Source: Cyanobium sp. Cruz CV13-4-11 (GTDB lineage Bacteria > Cyanobacteriota > Cyanobacteriia > PCC-6307 > Cyanobiaceae). From it: a stretch of DNA of 63,945 nt. The notes under the pieces are model-generated. The model was not told the DNA's origin. It was given only the letters and a program-made list of their open reading frames with translations, and searched no databases. The stretch is from contig NZ_JAGQCH010000018.1 of the NCBI RefSeq assembly GCF_024346055.1, forward strand, positions 1-63,945, read 5' to 3'. Every line of letters begins with the position of its first letter. The stretch's first letter is position 1. Below are positions 28,439 through 39,019 of this stretch, in pieces. The position numbers and the translations under genes were made by a program.

Positions 28439-29272
28439 GTGCCCCTGCGACCCGCTGATCTGACACGGCGCAAGCAGGGCGGTCTGCCGATCACCATGCT
28501 CACTGCCTGGGACGCCCTCTCCGCCGCCGTCGTTGCCGGCGCCGGGGTGGATGCGGTGCTGGTGGGCGACTCCCTGGCGATGGTGGTGCTGGGCCACGCC
28601 ACCACCCTGCCGGTCACCCTCGAGGAGATGCTGCACCACTGCCGCGCCGCCGGCCGGGGGCTGGCGGCTGCGGCAGCGCAGCATCCCCCCCTGCTGATCT
28701 GCGACCTCCCCTTCCTCAGCTACCAGTGCGGCGCCGATGCGGCGGTGGCCGCGGCGGGCCGGGTGCTGAAGGAAACGCCGGCGGTGGCGGTGAAGCTGGA
28801 GGGGGCCGAACCCGAGACCCTCACGGTGATCGATCGGATGGTGCGCAGCGGCATTCCGGTGATGGGCCATCTCGGGCTGACCCCCCAGTCGGTGCACCAG
28901 CTGGGCTACCGGCGCCAGGCGGGTGATCCGATCAGCCAGGAGCGACTGCGGCGGCGGGCCCTGGCCCTGCAGGAGGCCGGCTGTTTCGCCCTGGTGATCG
29001 AGCACGTTCCGGCGGAGCTGGCCAGCGAGCTGAGCGCCACCCTGGTGATTCCGGTGATCGGTATCGGTGCCGGTGACGGCTGCGACGGCCAGGTGCGGGT
29101 CACGGCCGATCTGTTGGGGCTCACGACCCGCCAGCCCCCCTTCAGCCCCCCCCTGATACAGGGCCGGGCCCTGGCGGTGGAGGCCCTCGGCCGCTGGGTC
29201 AGGGAGCAGGCGCCGGCAGCGGCTCCTGCTCCAGCCACCAGGCCAGCAGCTCCCGCAGCACCCCATTGCTGA
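28439..29272 (+). CDS. panB: 3-methyl-2-oxobutanoate hydroxymethyltransferase
   Basis: The first enzyme of pantothenate synthesis, moving a hydroxymethyl group to 2-oxoisovalerate. [34 protein letters not shown], the metal region [16 protein letters not shown] and [20 protein letters not shown] [16 protein letters not shown] are conserved. [15 protein letters not shown] follows. GTG 28439 was chosen because GTG 28388 would place the coding start inside the oppositely oriented SRP RNA gene. The last 74 bp overlap the convergent hemW. Confidence 0.93.
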   Translation: MPLRPADLTRRKQGGLPITMLTAWDALSAAVVAGAGVDAVLVGDSLAMVVLGHATTLPVTLEEMLHHCRAAGRGLAAAAAQHPPLLICDLPFLSYQCGADAAVAAAGRVLKETPAVAVKLEGAEPETLTVIDRMVRSGIPVMGHLGLTPQSVHQLGYRRQAGDPISQERLRRRALALQEAGCFALVIEHVPAELASELSATLVIPVIGIGAGDGCDGQVRVTADLLGLTTRQPPFSPPLIQGRALAVEALGRWVREQAPAAAPAPATRPAAPAAPHC

Positions 29273-30422
29273 GGGCCAGCCCCTGGGGGTCCGCCAGGCG
29301 CCAGCGGGGCCCTTCGATGCACAGCAGGCCCCTCGTCTCGTAGGTGGCAAGCCGCTGCCGCAGCCCCTCCAGCTGGGACGCCCTGAGGTTCTCCTGGCGG
29401 GCCAGCCGTTCCAGGTTCACCCCCTCCCGGCAGCGCAGCCCCACCATCAGCCGCTCATCGAAGGGCATGCCCTCCCTGTCGGCCTCCCCGTCCGTCGCAT
29501 CGGGCACCTCCACCCCGGCGGCCCGGGCCGCCAGGACCTCCGCATAGCCGGCGCGGGTGCGGGGGTGGGCCCGCCGGCGGCCGCGGGGGGCCGCCGTGGC
29601 GCCCATGCCGAACCCCCACCAGCCCGCCCCGCTCCAGTAGACGCGGTTGTGGCGCGAGGCGTGGCCGGGCAGGGCGAAATTGGACACCTCGTAGTGGCCG
29701 TAGCCAGCGGCCGTCAGCCGGGCCCAGGTCAGGTCCATCAGGTCGGCGGCCAGATCCTCCGGCGGCAGGGCCAGCTCCCCCTGCGCCAGGCGCCGCTCGA
29801 AGACCGTGCCGGGCTCGATGCTCAGGTCGTACACCGACAGATGGGGGGGCTCCAGGGCCAGGGCCTCACGGAGCTGGCCGTCCCAGTGGGCGGTGTCCTG
29901 CCGCGGCAGCCCCTGGATCAGGTCCAGGCTCCAGCTGGCCAGGTCGCCCCGCCGGCGGGCCAGGCCCAGCCAGCCGGCCGCCTCGCGCAGGTCAGCGCCG
30001 CGGTGGCGACGGCCCAGGTCCGCCAGCACGCCGTCGTCGAAACTCTGCCCCCCCAGGCTGACCCGGTTGATGCCGGCGGCCAGGTAGCCCGCCAGGCGGG
30101 CCTGATCGAAGCTGGCCGGATCCAGCTCCAGGCTCAGCTCCGCCCCCGGCGCCAGACCGAAGCGGCCCTCCAGGGCCTCCAGGATCCCCGCCACCTGGGC
30201 ACTGCTGAGCATCGACGGGGTGCCACCGCCCAGGTACACCGTCGCCAGCGGTGGGCCGCCGGGGGAGGCGGCGATCTCCTGGTGCAGCAGGGCCAGGTAG
30301 GCGGCAACGGAGCCGGAGCTGGCCCCGTCGGCCCTGTCCCCGAGGGGCACCACCGGGAAATCGCAGTAGAAACAGCGCCGGTGGCAGAAGGGAATGTGGA
30401 CGTAGGCGGATCGGGGATCCAT
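29199..30422 (-). CDS. hemW: Radical SAM heme chaperone HemW-like (CPO family)
   Basis: A radical SAM protein of the HemN/HemW branch. The cluster motif is CHRRCFYC in [17 protein letters not shown]. It is followed by [21 protein letters not shown] and a HemN C-terminal domain with [17 protein letters not shown]. The four-cysteine N terminus of true oxygen-independent coproporphyrinogen oxidase is not seen, which favours HemW, a heme-binding chaperone. About 407 residues from ATG 30422. Confidence 0.88.
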   Translation of the reverse strand: MDPRSAYVHIPFCHRRCFYCDFPVVPLGDRADGASSGSVAAYLALLHQEIAASPGGPPLATVYLGGGTPSMLSSAQVAGILEALEGRFGLAPGAELSLELDPASFDQARLAGYLAAGINRVSLGGQSFDDGVLADLGRRHRGADLREAAGWLGLARRRGDLASWSLDLIQGLPRQDTAHWDGQLREALALEPPHLSVYDLSIEPGTVFERRLAQGELALPPEDLAADLMDLTWARLTAAGYGHYEVSNFALPGHASRHNRVYWSGAGWWGFGMGATAAPRGRRRAHPRTRAGYAEVLAARAAGVEVPDATDGEADREGMPFDERLMVGLRCREGVNLERLARQENLRASQLEGLRQRLATYETRGLLCIEGPRWRLADPQGLALSNGVLRELLAWWLEQEPLPAPAP

Positions 30423-30515
30423 CACGGGCGGTAATCCCTGGAACCCAAACGGCGGAAGATCGGCCAAGCTTCTCTTCGTATCTGCAGGGCGGCCAAGGCG
30501 TCGGGACTTCGAAGC

Positions 30516-31679
30516 ATGGTGGACACCCTCATCTTGCTGCTGTTCCTGATTTCAGGGGCAGCCACCGGCTGGCTCGGCGTCGACCTTCTGCCGGAGCAGC
30601 TGCTGCTCCAGGTCACGAACCAGGAGGGGCTGCGGACAGTGATGGGCGGGTTCGGCGCCTTCTTCGGTCTGATCGCGGGCATCTTCTTCCAGCAACTGCG
30701 CCGGCGCCTGATGGCCCAGGTGCGCAGCATGCCCACCGATCTGCTGATCAGCCGGGCGGTGGGTCTGATTCTCGGCCTGCTGGTGGCCAACCTGCTGCTG
30801 GCGCCGATCCTGCTGCTGCCCCTGCCCTGGGAGGTGGTGCTGGTGAAGCCCCTGGCGGCGGTGCTCAGCAACGTCTTCTTCGGGGTGCTCGGGTACAACC
30901 TGGCCGAGGTCCATGGCCGCACCCTGCTGCGGCTGTTCAACCCGGCCAGCACGGAGGCCCTGCTGGTGGCCGATGGCGTGCTGCTGCCCGCCAGCGCCAA
31001 GATCCTCGACACCAGCGTGATCATCGATGGCCGCATCCGGGGCCTGCTGGCCTCCGGCCTGCTGGAGGGCCAGGTGATCGTCGCCCAGGCGGTGATCGAC
31101 GAGCTCCAGGCCCTGGCCGACTCCTCTAACAGCGAAAAGCGCGCCAAGGGCCGGCGGGGGCTGAAGCTGCTCACCGAGCTGCGGGAGAACTACGGCCGCC
31201 GGCTGGTGGTCAACAGCACCCGCTACAGCGGCAATGGCGCCGACGACAAACTGCTCAAGCTCACCGCCGACACCGGTGGGACCCTGCTCACCGCCGACTT
31301 CAACCTGGCCCAGGTGGCCCAGGTGCAGGAGCTGAAGGTGCTCAACCTCAGCGAACTGGTCATCGCCCTGCGGCCCGAAGTGCAGCCCGGCGACGGGCTC
31401 CAGCTCAAGATCGTGCGGGAGGGCAAGGAGGCCGACCAGGGCGTGGGTTACCTGGAGGACGGCACGATGGTGGTGGTGGAAGATGCCCGCCGCCGCATCG
31501 GCGAGCGTCTGCCCGTCACCGTCACCGGTGCCCTGCAGACGCCCACCGGCCGCATGGTGTTCGCCCGCTGCGACCGCAACCAGGACCGCCCCGGCGAGCG
31601 GGGCAACGGCCGGGGGCTCGACAAGCCGGGCGGGAAACCCGTCGCCCTGCAGGAGCACCAGCCTCCTGGCCCCGGCTAG
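30516..31679 (+). CDS. PIN/TRAM-domain membrane protein
   Basis: A 387-residue protein. Four N-terminal hydrophobic segments (about residues 3-22, 41-60, 85-105 and 110-135) precede a PIN nuclease-like domain starting KILDTSVIIDGRIRGLL (first acidic site Asp in LDTS). ELQALADSS and TADFNLAQVA carry later acidic residues. A TRAM RNA-binding domain follows (about 285-350). This is the YacL/PilT-N type found widely in cyanobacteria and Gram-positives. The role is probably RNA-linked but undefined. The C-terminal 35 residues are Gly/Pro/basic and low in complexity. clpR follows. Confidence 0.85.
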   Translation: MVDTLILLLFLISGAATGWLGVDLLPEQLLLQVTNQEGLRTVMGGFGAFFGLIAGIFFQQLRRRLMAQVRSMPTDLLISRAVGLILGLLVANLLLAPILLLPLPWEVVLVKPLAAVLSNVFFGVLGYNLAEVHGRTLLRLFNPASTEALLVADGVLLPASAKILDTSVIIDGRIRGLLASGLLEGQVIVAQAVIDELQALADSSNSEKRAKGRRGLKLLTELRENYGRRLVVNSTRYSGNGADDKLLKLTADTGGTLLTADFNLAQVAQVQELKVLNLSELVIALRPEVQPGDGLQLKIVREGKEADQGVGYLEDGTMVVVEDARRRIGERLPVTVTGALQTPTGRMVFARCDRNQDRPGERGNGRGLDKPGGKPVALQEHQPPGPG

Positions 31680-31710
31680 GCTCCTGCCTCAAGACTGCTG
31701 GTGAGCGCGG

Positions 31711-32382
31711 ATGACGGTGTCGGCCCCCTACTACGGCGATTCCGCAGTGATGCGCACGCCGCCGCCGGATCTGCCGTCCCTGCTGCTCAAGGAGAGGATC
31801 GTCTATCTCGGCCTGCCCCTGTTCTCCGATGACGACGCCAAGCGTCAGATGGGCATTGATGTCACCGAGTTGATCATCGCCCAGCTGCTTTATCTGGAGT
31901 TCGACAATCCCGAGAAGCCGATCTTCTTCTACATCAACTCCACCGGCACGAGCTGGTACTCCGGCGACGCCATCGGCTTCGAGACCGAGGCCTTCGCCAT
32001 CTGCGACACCCTCCGCTACGTGAAGCCTCCGGTGCACACCATCTGCATCGGCCAGGCCATGGGTACCGCCGCCATGATCCTCAGCGCCGGCACGAAAGGG
32101 CAGCGCGCCGCTCTGCCGCATGCCTCAATCGTGCTGCACCAGCCCCGTTCCGGCGCCCGCGGCCAGGCCAGCGACATCCAGATCCGGGCCAAGGAGGTGC
32201 TGCACAACAAGCAGAGCATGCTGGAAATCCTCTCCGAGAACACCGGCAAGAGTGTCGAGGACCTCTCCCGCGACTCCGACCGGATGACCTACCTCACGGC
32301 CGAGGAAGCCATGGCCTACGGCCTGATTGACCGGGTGCTGACCAGCCGCAAGGACCTGCCGACGGCCGCCCCAATGGCGTGA
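31711..32382 (+). CDS. clpR: ClpR, catalytically inactive ClpP-like subunit
   Basis: A 223-residue ClpP-fold subunit. The nucleophile serine of ClpP (ASMGA) is replaced: here the segment reads IGQAMGTAAM, with Gly118 aligned to the serine, while His143 (VLHQP) remains. An insertion around STGTSWYSGDAIGFETEAF distinguishes ClpR. In cyanobacteria ClpR assembles with ClpP3 into a mixed essential protease core that works with ClpC. clpP3 follows 117 bp downstream, in the usual cyanobacterial pair. Confidence 0.93.
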   Translation: MTVSAPYYGDSAVMRTPPPDLPSLLLKERIVYLGLPLFSDDDAKRQMGIDVTELIIAQLLYLEFDNPEKPIFFYINSTGTSWYSGDAIGFETEAFAICDTLRYVKPPVHTICIGQAMGTAAMILSAGTKGQRAALPHASIVLHQPRSGARGQASDIQIRAKEVLHNKQSMLEILSENTGKSVEDLSRDSDRMTYLTAEEAMAYGLIDRVLTSRKDLPTAAPMA

Positions 32383-32499
32383 CGCACCAGCTGGGCTGAG
32401 CCCACCGGAGGGTCCTCTCCGACCCTCACCGACACCCGGCCCCCGGCCGACCCCCTCCACCACCTCTTCACCCCGGCTCCGAACGAGAGCCTTCCCGCC

Positions 32500-33111
32500 A
32501 TGCCCATCGGCACCCCCAGCGTTCCCTACCGCCTCCCCGGCAGCCAGTACGAGCGCTGGGTTGACATCTACACCCGTCTCGGGGTGGAGCGGATCCTGTT
32601 CCTCGGCCAGGAGGTGACCGACGGCATCGCCAACAGCCTGGTGGCCCAGATGCTGTACCTCGACTCCGATGACAGCTCCAAGCCGATCTACCTGTACATC
32701 AATTCGCCGGGCGGGTCGGTGACCGCCGGCCTGGCGATCTACGACACCATGCAGTACGTCAAATCGGACGTGGTGACGATCTGCGTCGGGCTGGCGGCCT
32801 CCATGGGCGCCTTCCTGCTGGCCGCCGGCACCAAGGGCAAGCGGCTGGCCCTGCCCCACAGCCGGATCATGATCCACCAGCCCCTGGGCGGCACCAGCCA
32901 GCGCCAGGCCAGCGACATCGAGATCGAGGCACGGGAGATCCTGCGCATCAAGGACATGCTCAACCAGTCCCTGGCCGGGATGTGCGGCCAGTCCCTGGAG
33001 AAAGTCACCAAGGACACCGACCGCGACTACTTCCTCAGCGCCGCCGAAGCCAAGGAGTACGGCCTGATCGACCGGGTGATCGCCCACCCCTCGGAAGCGG
33101 CGGGCGGCTGA
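32500..33111 (+). CDS. clpP3: ATP-dependent Clp protease proteolytic subunit ClpP3
   Basis: A 203-residue serine peptidase with an intact triad: Ser101 in [12 protein letters not shown], His126 in MIHQPLGG and an aspartate near 176 in [28 protein letters not shown] supplies the oxyanion hole. Partner of ClpR, directly upstream. The ClpP3 label follows from this linkage. Confidence 0.93.
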   Translation: MPIGTPSVPYRLPGSQYERWVDIYTRLGVERILFLGQEVTDGIANSLVAQMLYLDSDDSSKPIYLYINSPGGSVTAGLAIYDTMQYVKSDVVTICVGLAASMGAFLLAAGTKGKRLALPHSRIMIHQPLGGTSQRQASDIEIEAREILRIKDMLNQSLAGMCGQSLEKVTKDTDRDYFLSAAEAKEYGLIDRVIAHPSEAAGG

Positions 33112-33160
33112 GGCCCATGCAAACGCACGCCTGCTGAGGTCCGTGCGGACGCACACCTAA

Positions 33161-34186
<1,026 letters not shown>

Positions 34187-34199
34187 ACCAGGAGCGGCC

Positions 34200-35261
34200 A
34201 TGAGCAACCGTGCCGCCCTTCCCTCGCTTGTCTGGTTCAGCCAGAGCACAGCCCAGTCCCTCGCCGGGGCCTCAGCGGGCTGGCTGCTCAGCGGTCTGAG
34301 CCAGGCGCCGCTGGTCAACGGTCTGCTGCCGGCCCTCACCGCCTCCACCACGCTGTTACCGCTGCGCCCCCGCGCCCGCCTCGGGATGGTGCTGCAGCTG
34401 GGTGGCCTGCTGCTGCTGCTGGCCGTGGCCCTCAAGCGCCTCGGGCCTTCGCCGGTCTGGCCTCTGGTGGCCAGCGGCCTTGTGGGTCTGGGCCGCACCG
34501 CCAGCCTGCTGCCGCTGCAGCGCTGGCTGCTGGCCCCCCGGCGCCTGAGCCTGAGCTGGCTGCAGCGCCTTGGCGATGCCGGCGGGCTGGCGGGCAGCCT
34601 GCTCACCGCCCTGCTGTTCCCGCTGTTGCGCAATACCGCTCCCCAGTTCGCCATGGCAGCGCTGTTGCTGCTGCCCGGCCTGCTGCTGGTGTCCTCCCCG
34701 CGCTTCCGACCGCCGCCGGCGGAGAGCACCCCGGTGTCCCCGGTCGCGGCCTCAGGCCTGGATCTTCGCGGCGGCGCCCAGGGCGTGCTGTTCGGTGCCT
34801 TGTTCGCCCTGCTGCCGCTGTGGGTGCGCACGATCGGCGGCGGCGACTGCGTGGATTTAGGCCTGGTGCTGGCCGCCTATGGACTGGGCCGGATGCTCAC
34901 CCTCCCCCTGCTGTTGCCGGGGTGGAGCCTTTATGCCGCCATGGCGCTGCTGCTGCAGGCCACCACCTGGCTGCCCGCCTGGGGATCCACAGCGCTGTTC
35001 ATGCCACTGGGGGCCCTGGCCGCCGGCAGCGATGGGCGCCTCGCCGCCTCCCGCATCGCCGGGGAAGGGGAAGGGAGCGTCGGCGCTGCGGAGGGACTGG
35101 CACGGATCGACCGGTCAATGGCCATCGGCAGCCTGGTGGGAAGCCTCGCCATGGGCGCCGGCAGTCAGCTGCTGGGCCTGCCCCATGCCCGGATCCTGAT
35201 CGTGGCCGCCTACGGGCTGGCGGCCCTGGTGCTCCCCCGCCGCCACGCCCCCACAGCGTGA
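34200..35261 (+). CDS. Multi-pass membrane protein, MFS-like
   Basis: 353 residues with about ten hydrophobic helices and very high Leu/Ala/Gly content. Short loops include LRPRARLGM and a central loop RFRPPPAESTPVSPV dividing it into two halves, a layout seen in major facilitator-type carriers. Substrate is not evident and family identity is not certain. It is coupled to cobD by a GTGA overlap, so a link to cobamide precursors is possible but unproven. Confidence 0.6.
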   Translation: MSNRAALPSLVWFSQSTAQSLAGASAGWLLSGLSQAPLVNGLLPALTASTTLLPLRPRARLGMVLQLGGLLLLLAVALKRLGPSPVWPLVASGLVGLGRTASLLPLQRWLLAPRRLSLSWLQRLGDAGGLAGSLLTALLFPLLRNTAPQFAMAALLLLPGLLLVSSPRFRPPPAESTPVSPVAASGLDLRGGAQGVLFGALFALLPLWVRTIGGGDCVDLGLVLAAYGLGRMLTLPLLLPGWSLYAAMALLLQATTWLPAWGSTALFMPLGALAAGSDGRLAASRIAGEGEGSVGAAEGLARIDRSMAIGSLVGSLAMGAGSQLLGLPHARILIVAAYGLAALVLPRRHAPTA

Positions 35262-36307
35262 CGCTGCCCGTGCTGCTGCTGGTGCCGGCGGCCGCCACCC
35301 TCGACCGGCTGGTGGGTGATCCGCCGGACTGGTTCCATCCGGTGCAGGCGATGGGGGCGATGATCAGCGGGCTGAGGGGCCCCGCCGAAGCCTGGGCAGG
35401 CGAGCGTCCGGGGCGCCTTCGTCTGGCCGGAGTGGTGATCACCCTGGTACTGGTGGGCGGCAGTGGCGCGGCGGGCTGGGCCGTGGAACGCCTGGCGGAG
35501 AGCCTGCCCCCGGCGGGGCTGCCGCTGCTGCTGGTGGGCCTGGCCAGCGCCCTGGCGGGCGGCAGTCTGGGGCGGGCCGTGCGGGCCGTGCTGGCGGCAC
35601 TGCCCGACCTGCCCCTGGCCCGCTCGCGCCTCGCCCGGATCGTGGGCCGCCAGGTGAGCCACCTGCCGGAGGCGGAGATCCTGCGGGCCGCCGCCGAAAC
35701 CGCCGCCGAAAATGCCGTCGACGGCCTGTTTGCACCGCTGTTCTGGATGCTGGCCGGGGCGGTGCTGGTGCAGCTGGGGCCGGCACTGCCTTCGCTGCAC
35801 CTGCCTTCGCTGCACCTGCCTGCGTTGCCCCTGCCGGGCCCCCTGGCCCTGGCCTGGGGCTACAAGGCCGCCAGCACCCTCGATTCGATGCTTGGTTACC
35901 GCCACGGTCGCCTGCGCTGGCTGGGCACCGCCGGCGCCCGCCTCGACGACCTGCTCACCTGGCTGCCCACCCGGCTGGTGGCCCTCAGCCTGCCCCTGGC
36001 GGCAGGCCGGCCCGGGCAGTCGGTCCACTGGCTGCGGGCGGCCCTGCGGGATGGGGCCCCCGACCCGTCCCCTAATGCCGGTGTGTCGGAGGCGGCTTTC
36101 GCCCACGCGGCCGGTGTGCGCCTGGGCGGGGCCAACACCTACGCCGATGGGGTGCGCATCAAGCCCACCCTGGCTGCCGCAGGCCGTGCCCCCGACAGGG
36201 CCGGGGTCGAGCGGATCCTGGCCCTGGGCGATCGGCTGGAGCTGCTGTGGCTGCTGGTGGCCCTGCCGGCCCTGGCCCTGATCGGTGCCGGATGGACGCC
36301 AGGCTGA
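35258..36307 (+). CDS. cobD: Adenosylcobinamide-phosphate synthase (CobD/CbiB)
   Basis: A 349-residue membrane enzyme that attaches the aminopropanol arm in cobamide synthesis. DRLVGDPPDWFHPVQAMGAMI, VGRQVSHLPEAEILRAAAETAAENAVDG (seen as RQVSHL and ETAAENAVDGLFAPLFW), YKAASTLDSMLGYRH and LDDLLTWLPTRL are diagnostic. The start is GTG 35258 inside the preceding stop. A short in-frame repeat (LPSLHLPSLHLPALPLP) occurs near residues 175-195. Confidence 0.92.
   Translation: MTLPVLLLVPAAATLDRLVGDPPDWFHPVQAMGAMISGLRGPAEAWAGERPGRLRLAGVVITLVLVGGSGAAGWAVERLAESLPPAGLPLLLVGLASALAGGSLGRAVRAVLAALPDLPLARSRLARIVGRQVSHLPEAEILRAAAETAAENAVDGLFAPLFWMLAGAVLVQLGPALPSLHLPSLHLPALPLPGPLALAWGYKAASTLDSMLGYRHGRLRWLGTAGARLDDLLTWLPTRLVALSLPLAAGRPGQSVHWLRAALRDGAPDPSPNAGVSEAAFAHAAGVRLGGANTYADGVRIKPTLAAAGRAPDRAGVERILALGDRLELLWLLVALPALALIGAGWTPG
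35786..35830 (+). repeat. Short in-frame tandem repeat inside cobD
   Basis: CTGCCTTCGCTGCAC is repeated twice in tandem and followed by a third, diverged unit (CTGCCTGCGTTGCCC), giving LPSLH-LPSLH-LPALP. The unit is 15 bp and keeps frame. It lies in a loop or helix end of the membrane protein and looks like slippage expansion. Confidence 0.6.
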
Positions 36308-36322
36308 GGCGCTGGGCTGGCC

Positions 36323-37057
36323 TCAGTAGGCGCCGCGGTCGCGGGGGTCGAGCATCACGCCGATCGTGCGCAGGATGATGCGCAGATCCATCAGCAGGGT
36401 GCGGCGGCGGGCGTAGCGGACATCCAGCCGAACCCGCTCGGGGTAGCTGAGGTTGTTGCGGCCGGAGACCTGCCACAGGCCGGTCAGGCCGGGCCGCACC
36501 GCCAGCACCTCATCCATGCGGTTGCCGTAGCGCTCCAGCTCGCTTTTCACAATCGGACGGGGGCCCACCACGCTCATTTCGCCGCGCAGCACGTTGAGGA
36601 ACTGGGGCAGTTCATCGAGGCTGGAGCGGCGCAGGAACTTGCCCAGGCGGGTGATGCGGGGATCGTTCTTGAGCTTGAAATCGTTGCGGAACTCTTCGTC
36701 GAGGTCGGGAGATTCGGCCAGGAGTTTGGAGAGCAACCGATCGGCATCCCGGCGCATGGTGCGGAATTTGATGCAACCGAAACTGCGGTAATCCCGGCCC
36801 ACCCGCTGCTGGACATAGAACACAGGTCCGCGGGAGGTGACCTTCACCAGCAGAGCCAGGGCGAGCAGCACCGGAGACCCGAGGGTGAGCACCGTGAGGG
36901 AAAAGAGGATGTCGCCGCTTCGCTTGACGACGCGATCCCGTTTCGACTGGAAGGCAATCAGCTCTTCAGCGGTGAACACCTCTGCCGGAGCCGTCACGAG
37001 CTGGCGAGAGGCGTAGGGGGTCCCGATGGAAGAGAGCATGGGGGACGGCTTCGACAC
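36323..37057 (-). CDS. Undecaprenyl-phosphate sugar phosphotransferase (WbaP/exopolysaccharide type)
   Basis: A 244-residue bacterial sugar transferase that starts lipid-linked glycan assembly by moving a sugar-1-phosphate to undecaprenyl phosphate. One membrane helix (GDILFSLTVLTLGSPVLLALALL) precedes FYVQQRVGRDYRSFGCIKFRTM, RRSSLDELPQFLNVLRGEMS, VGPRPIVKSE and RPGLTGLWQVSGRN. Only the catalytic half is present, with no N-terminal multi-helix domain. A glycosyltransferase on the same strand lies 47 bp upstream, so both probably serve capsule or exopolysaccharide synthesis. Confidence 0.92.
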   Translation of the reverse strand: MSKPSPMLSSIGTPYASRQLVTAPAEVFTAEELIAFQSKRDRVVKRSGDILFSLTVLTLGSPVLLALALLVKVTSRGPVFYVQQRVGRDYRSFGCIKFRTMRRDADRLLSKLLAESPDLDEEFRNDFKLKNDPRITRLGKFLRRSSLDELPQFLNVLRGEMSVVGPRPIVKSELERYGNRMDEVLAVRPGLTGLWQVSGRNNLSYPERVRLDVRYARRRTLLMDLRIILRTIGVMLDPRDRGAY

Positions 37058-37104
37058 AGGAAGTTAAGGATCAGCCCGACCGGAACTCCATGGTGAAGGG
37101 TCAC

Positions 37105-38298
37105 TCAGATCAGAGGCACAGGACGGTGGAGGCGGCGGCGATGCTGCTGCCACAGCGTCTCCAGCAGCGTTTGCATGCGTTGCCGGAAGATGTCCGGGGC
37201 GAAGCCCTCCGCCCATTGCCGCTGCCCCTCCGCCGGCAGGGATCGCCACAGCCGACCTGCCTCGAAGTACTCCAGCGCCGCCGCCAGGCTGGCCGGGCTC
37301 TGCTCAGGGAACAGCAGGCCGGTGGGGCCAGGCTCCCCCTCCCTGAGGCAACGCACGCTGTCGAGCACCCCGCCCTGCCCGAAGGCGATCACCGGGGCGC
37401 CGGCGGCCATCGCCTCCACCGGCGCGATGCCGAAATCCTCCAGGCCGGCGTACACGTAGGCCCGCGCCCGCTCCAGCCAGGCGGCGGTCTCCTGGTCCGG
37501 CAGGCGACCGAGGAAGCGGACCTGGGGCCCGGCCATCGCCTCCAGGCGCCGCCGCTCGGGGCCATCGCCGAGCACCACCAGGGGCAGCCCTGTGCGGTTG
37601 AAGGCCTCCACCACCACATCCACCCGTTTGTTGGGCACCAGCCGGCAGAGGCTGACGTAGACGTCGTCACGGGGCCGATCCCAGCGGAACCGCTCCACGG
37701 CCACGGGGGGATGCAGCACATGGGCACGCCGGCGCCAGAAACAGCGGATCCGGCGGGCGGTGAAACGGGAGTTGGCCACCAGGGCATCCACCCGGGCGCT
37801 GCTGATCACATCCCATTGACGCAACTGGTGCAGTTGCAGCCGCACCAGGGGACCCAGGGGTCCGCGGGCCAGGGCGGAACGGGCCAGGTAGGGGTGCATC
37901 TGATCCCAGGCGTAACGGGCCGGGGTGTGCACATAACTGACGTGCAACTGGTCTGGGCCGGTGATCACCCCTTTGGCCACCAGATGGCTGCTGCTGATCA
38001 CCAGGGGGTGGCCCGACAGGTCGAGTTGCTCGATCGCCAGGGGCAGTAGCGGCAGGTACTGCTGGACGTGGCTCACCCCCCAGGGCAGCCGCTGGATGAA
38101 GCTGGTCTGGACCCTGCGCCCGCTGAGCCAGCTCCCGGGCCGGCCGCTCTCCCCATCCACCAGCGCGTAGAGCTCGGGCGGAGCTCCCAGCGCCGCCAGA
38201 AGCCGGTCGAGTTCGGCCACCACCTGCTCGGAGCCACCCACGGACCGGGGGGTGAACCACTCGTGCACCAGGGCGACTGGGGTTGGGAAGGCCTCCAT
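37105..38298 (-). CDS. Glycosyltransferase family 4-like
   Basis: A 397-residue GT-B enzyme. The N-terminal HEWFTPRSVGGSEQVVAEL is a donor/acceptor loop, and SRLVPNKR-like CRLVPNKRVDVVVEAF starts the C-terminal domain. The retaining-enzyme EX7E motif is ledfgiapve within YAGLEDFGIAPVEAMAAG. Sugar and acceptor cannot be read from sequence. It precedes the sugar-phosphate transferase on the same strand. Confidence 0.9.
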   Translation of the reverse strand: MEAFPTPVALVHEWFTPRSVGGSEQVVAELDRLLAALGAPPELYALVDGESGRPGSWLSGRRVQTSFIQRLPWGVSHVQQYLPLLPLAIEQLDLSGHPLVISSSHLVAKGVITGPDQLHVSYVHTPARYAWDQMHPYLARSALARGPLGPLVRLQLHQLRQWDVISSARVDALVANSRFTARRIRCFWRRRAHVLHPPVAVERFRWDRPRDDVYVSLCRLVPNKRVDVVVEAFNRTGLPLVVLGDGPERRRLEAMAGPQVRFLGRLPDQETAAWLERARAYVYAGLEDFGIAPVEAMAAGAPVIAFGQGGVLDSVRCLREGEPGPTGLLFPEQSPASLAAALEYFEAGRLWRSLPAEGQRQWAEGFAPDIFRQRMQTLLETLWQQHRRRLHRPVPLI

Positions 38299-38406
38299 GG
38301 CAGGCAGGGTAAGGCGCCAGTATCACGAAAACTCTCAGCCGATTGCCCAGACGGAGCTCCCTGCCGAAGCTAAGGCGACGACTGGGATGGCGAGAGCCGG
38401 GACACG

Positions 38407-38649
38407 ATGGCGATCCGCGAGCTCCTCGAAGACGCCCTGCAGGAGCCTTCCATCGGCGAGACCGCCTGCTTCCGGTGGCATGCCACCTCGGTGGGCATTG
38501 CGGCGCTCTGGTGCGACGGCAAGCCGCCACCGGCCCCGCCGTTCGATGTGGCGCTCCGGGAGGGGCTGCAGGTGGGACTCGACCTCAGCCGGGAGGAACG
38601 GGAGTTTCACCAGGTGAAATCCGGCCTGGTGCTGCTGTTCCATTCCTGA
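38407..38649 (+). CDS. Small conserved hypothetical protein
   Basis: An 80-residue acidic soluble protein: MAIRELLEDALQEPSIGET, a central segment WHATSVGIAALWCDGK, and an end rich in Glu/Arg (LDLSREEREFHQV). No family recognised. It is the last gene before the left island repeat at 38671. Confidence 0.5.
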   Translation: MAIRELLEDALQEPSIGETACFRWHATSVGIAALWCDGKPPPAPPFDVALREGLQVGLDLSREEREFHQVKSGLVLLFHS

Positions 38650-38670
38650 CGCACCCACGCCAGGCATGAC

Positions 38671-38685
38671 GAAACGGAGAGGGTG
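38671..38685 (+). repeat. Left attachment-site copy of the island
   Basis: GAAACGGAGAGGGTG, identical to 44878-44892. It corresponds to the tRNA-Ser 3' end without the rest of the tRNA. Confidence 0.75.
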
Positions 38686-39016
38686 TCTTCTGAACCAGCT
38701 TTGAGAGTGCCTGCAAAAACTAGATTATGGGCGAGGGAGCTCGGCAAATACACCACCATTTGCACCACCACTTTGCCGGGCTTGTGGGGGATGCGCTGGG
38801 ATCTCGGGGGACGACAAGCCGGATCAATCTTCCCGACCTTGTTCAACGCATGGGACCCGTAAAGCCAGGGATCTGGAGGTCATTCAGCCCGGTTGTCGGT
38901 CCGACGGGGCCCCAGTCAATCCGCACCGGATTGCTTGCATCGGACGTTTGAAGGGGCTCGACACTTCCAAGGCGCTGCGGCCGGCAGGGTCATGTCCTCC
39001 CTTGCCAGAGTCCATC
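38686..39016. other. Gene-poor left end of the island
   Basis: No convincing gene. It contains ATACACCACCA (38748-38758) and TTGCACCACCAC (38760-38771), followed by TTTGCCGGGC. The same kind of CACCACCA repeats and a TTTGCCGGG occur just upstream of the integrase at the right end, so this may be the leftover 5' region of an older integrase. Confidence 0.4.
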
Positions 39017-39019
39017 CGC

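Noticed and set aside
31711..32382. ClpR serine-to-glycine change as a sign of gene decay
   Set aside because: Loss of the catalytic serine is the normal feature of cyanobacterial ClpR, which works beside ClpP3.
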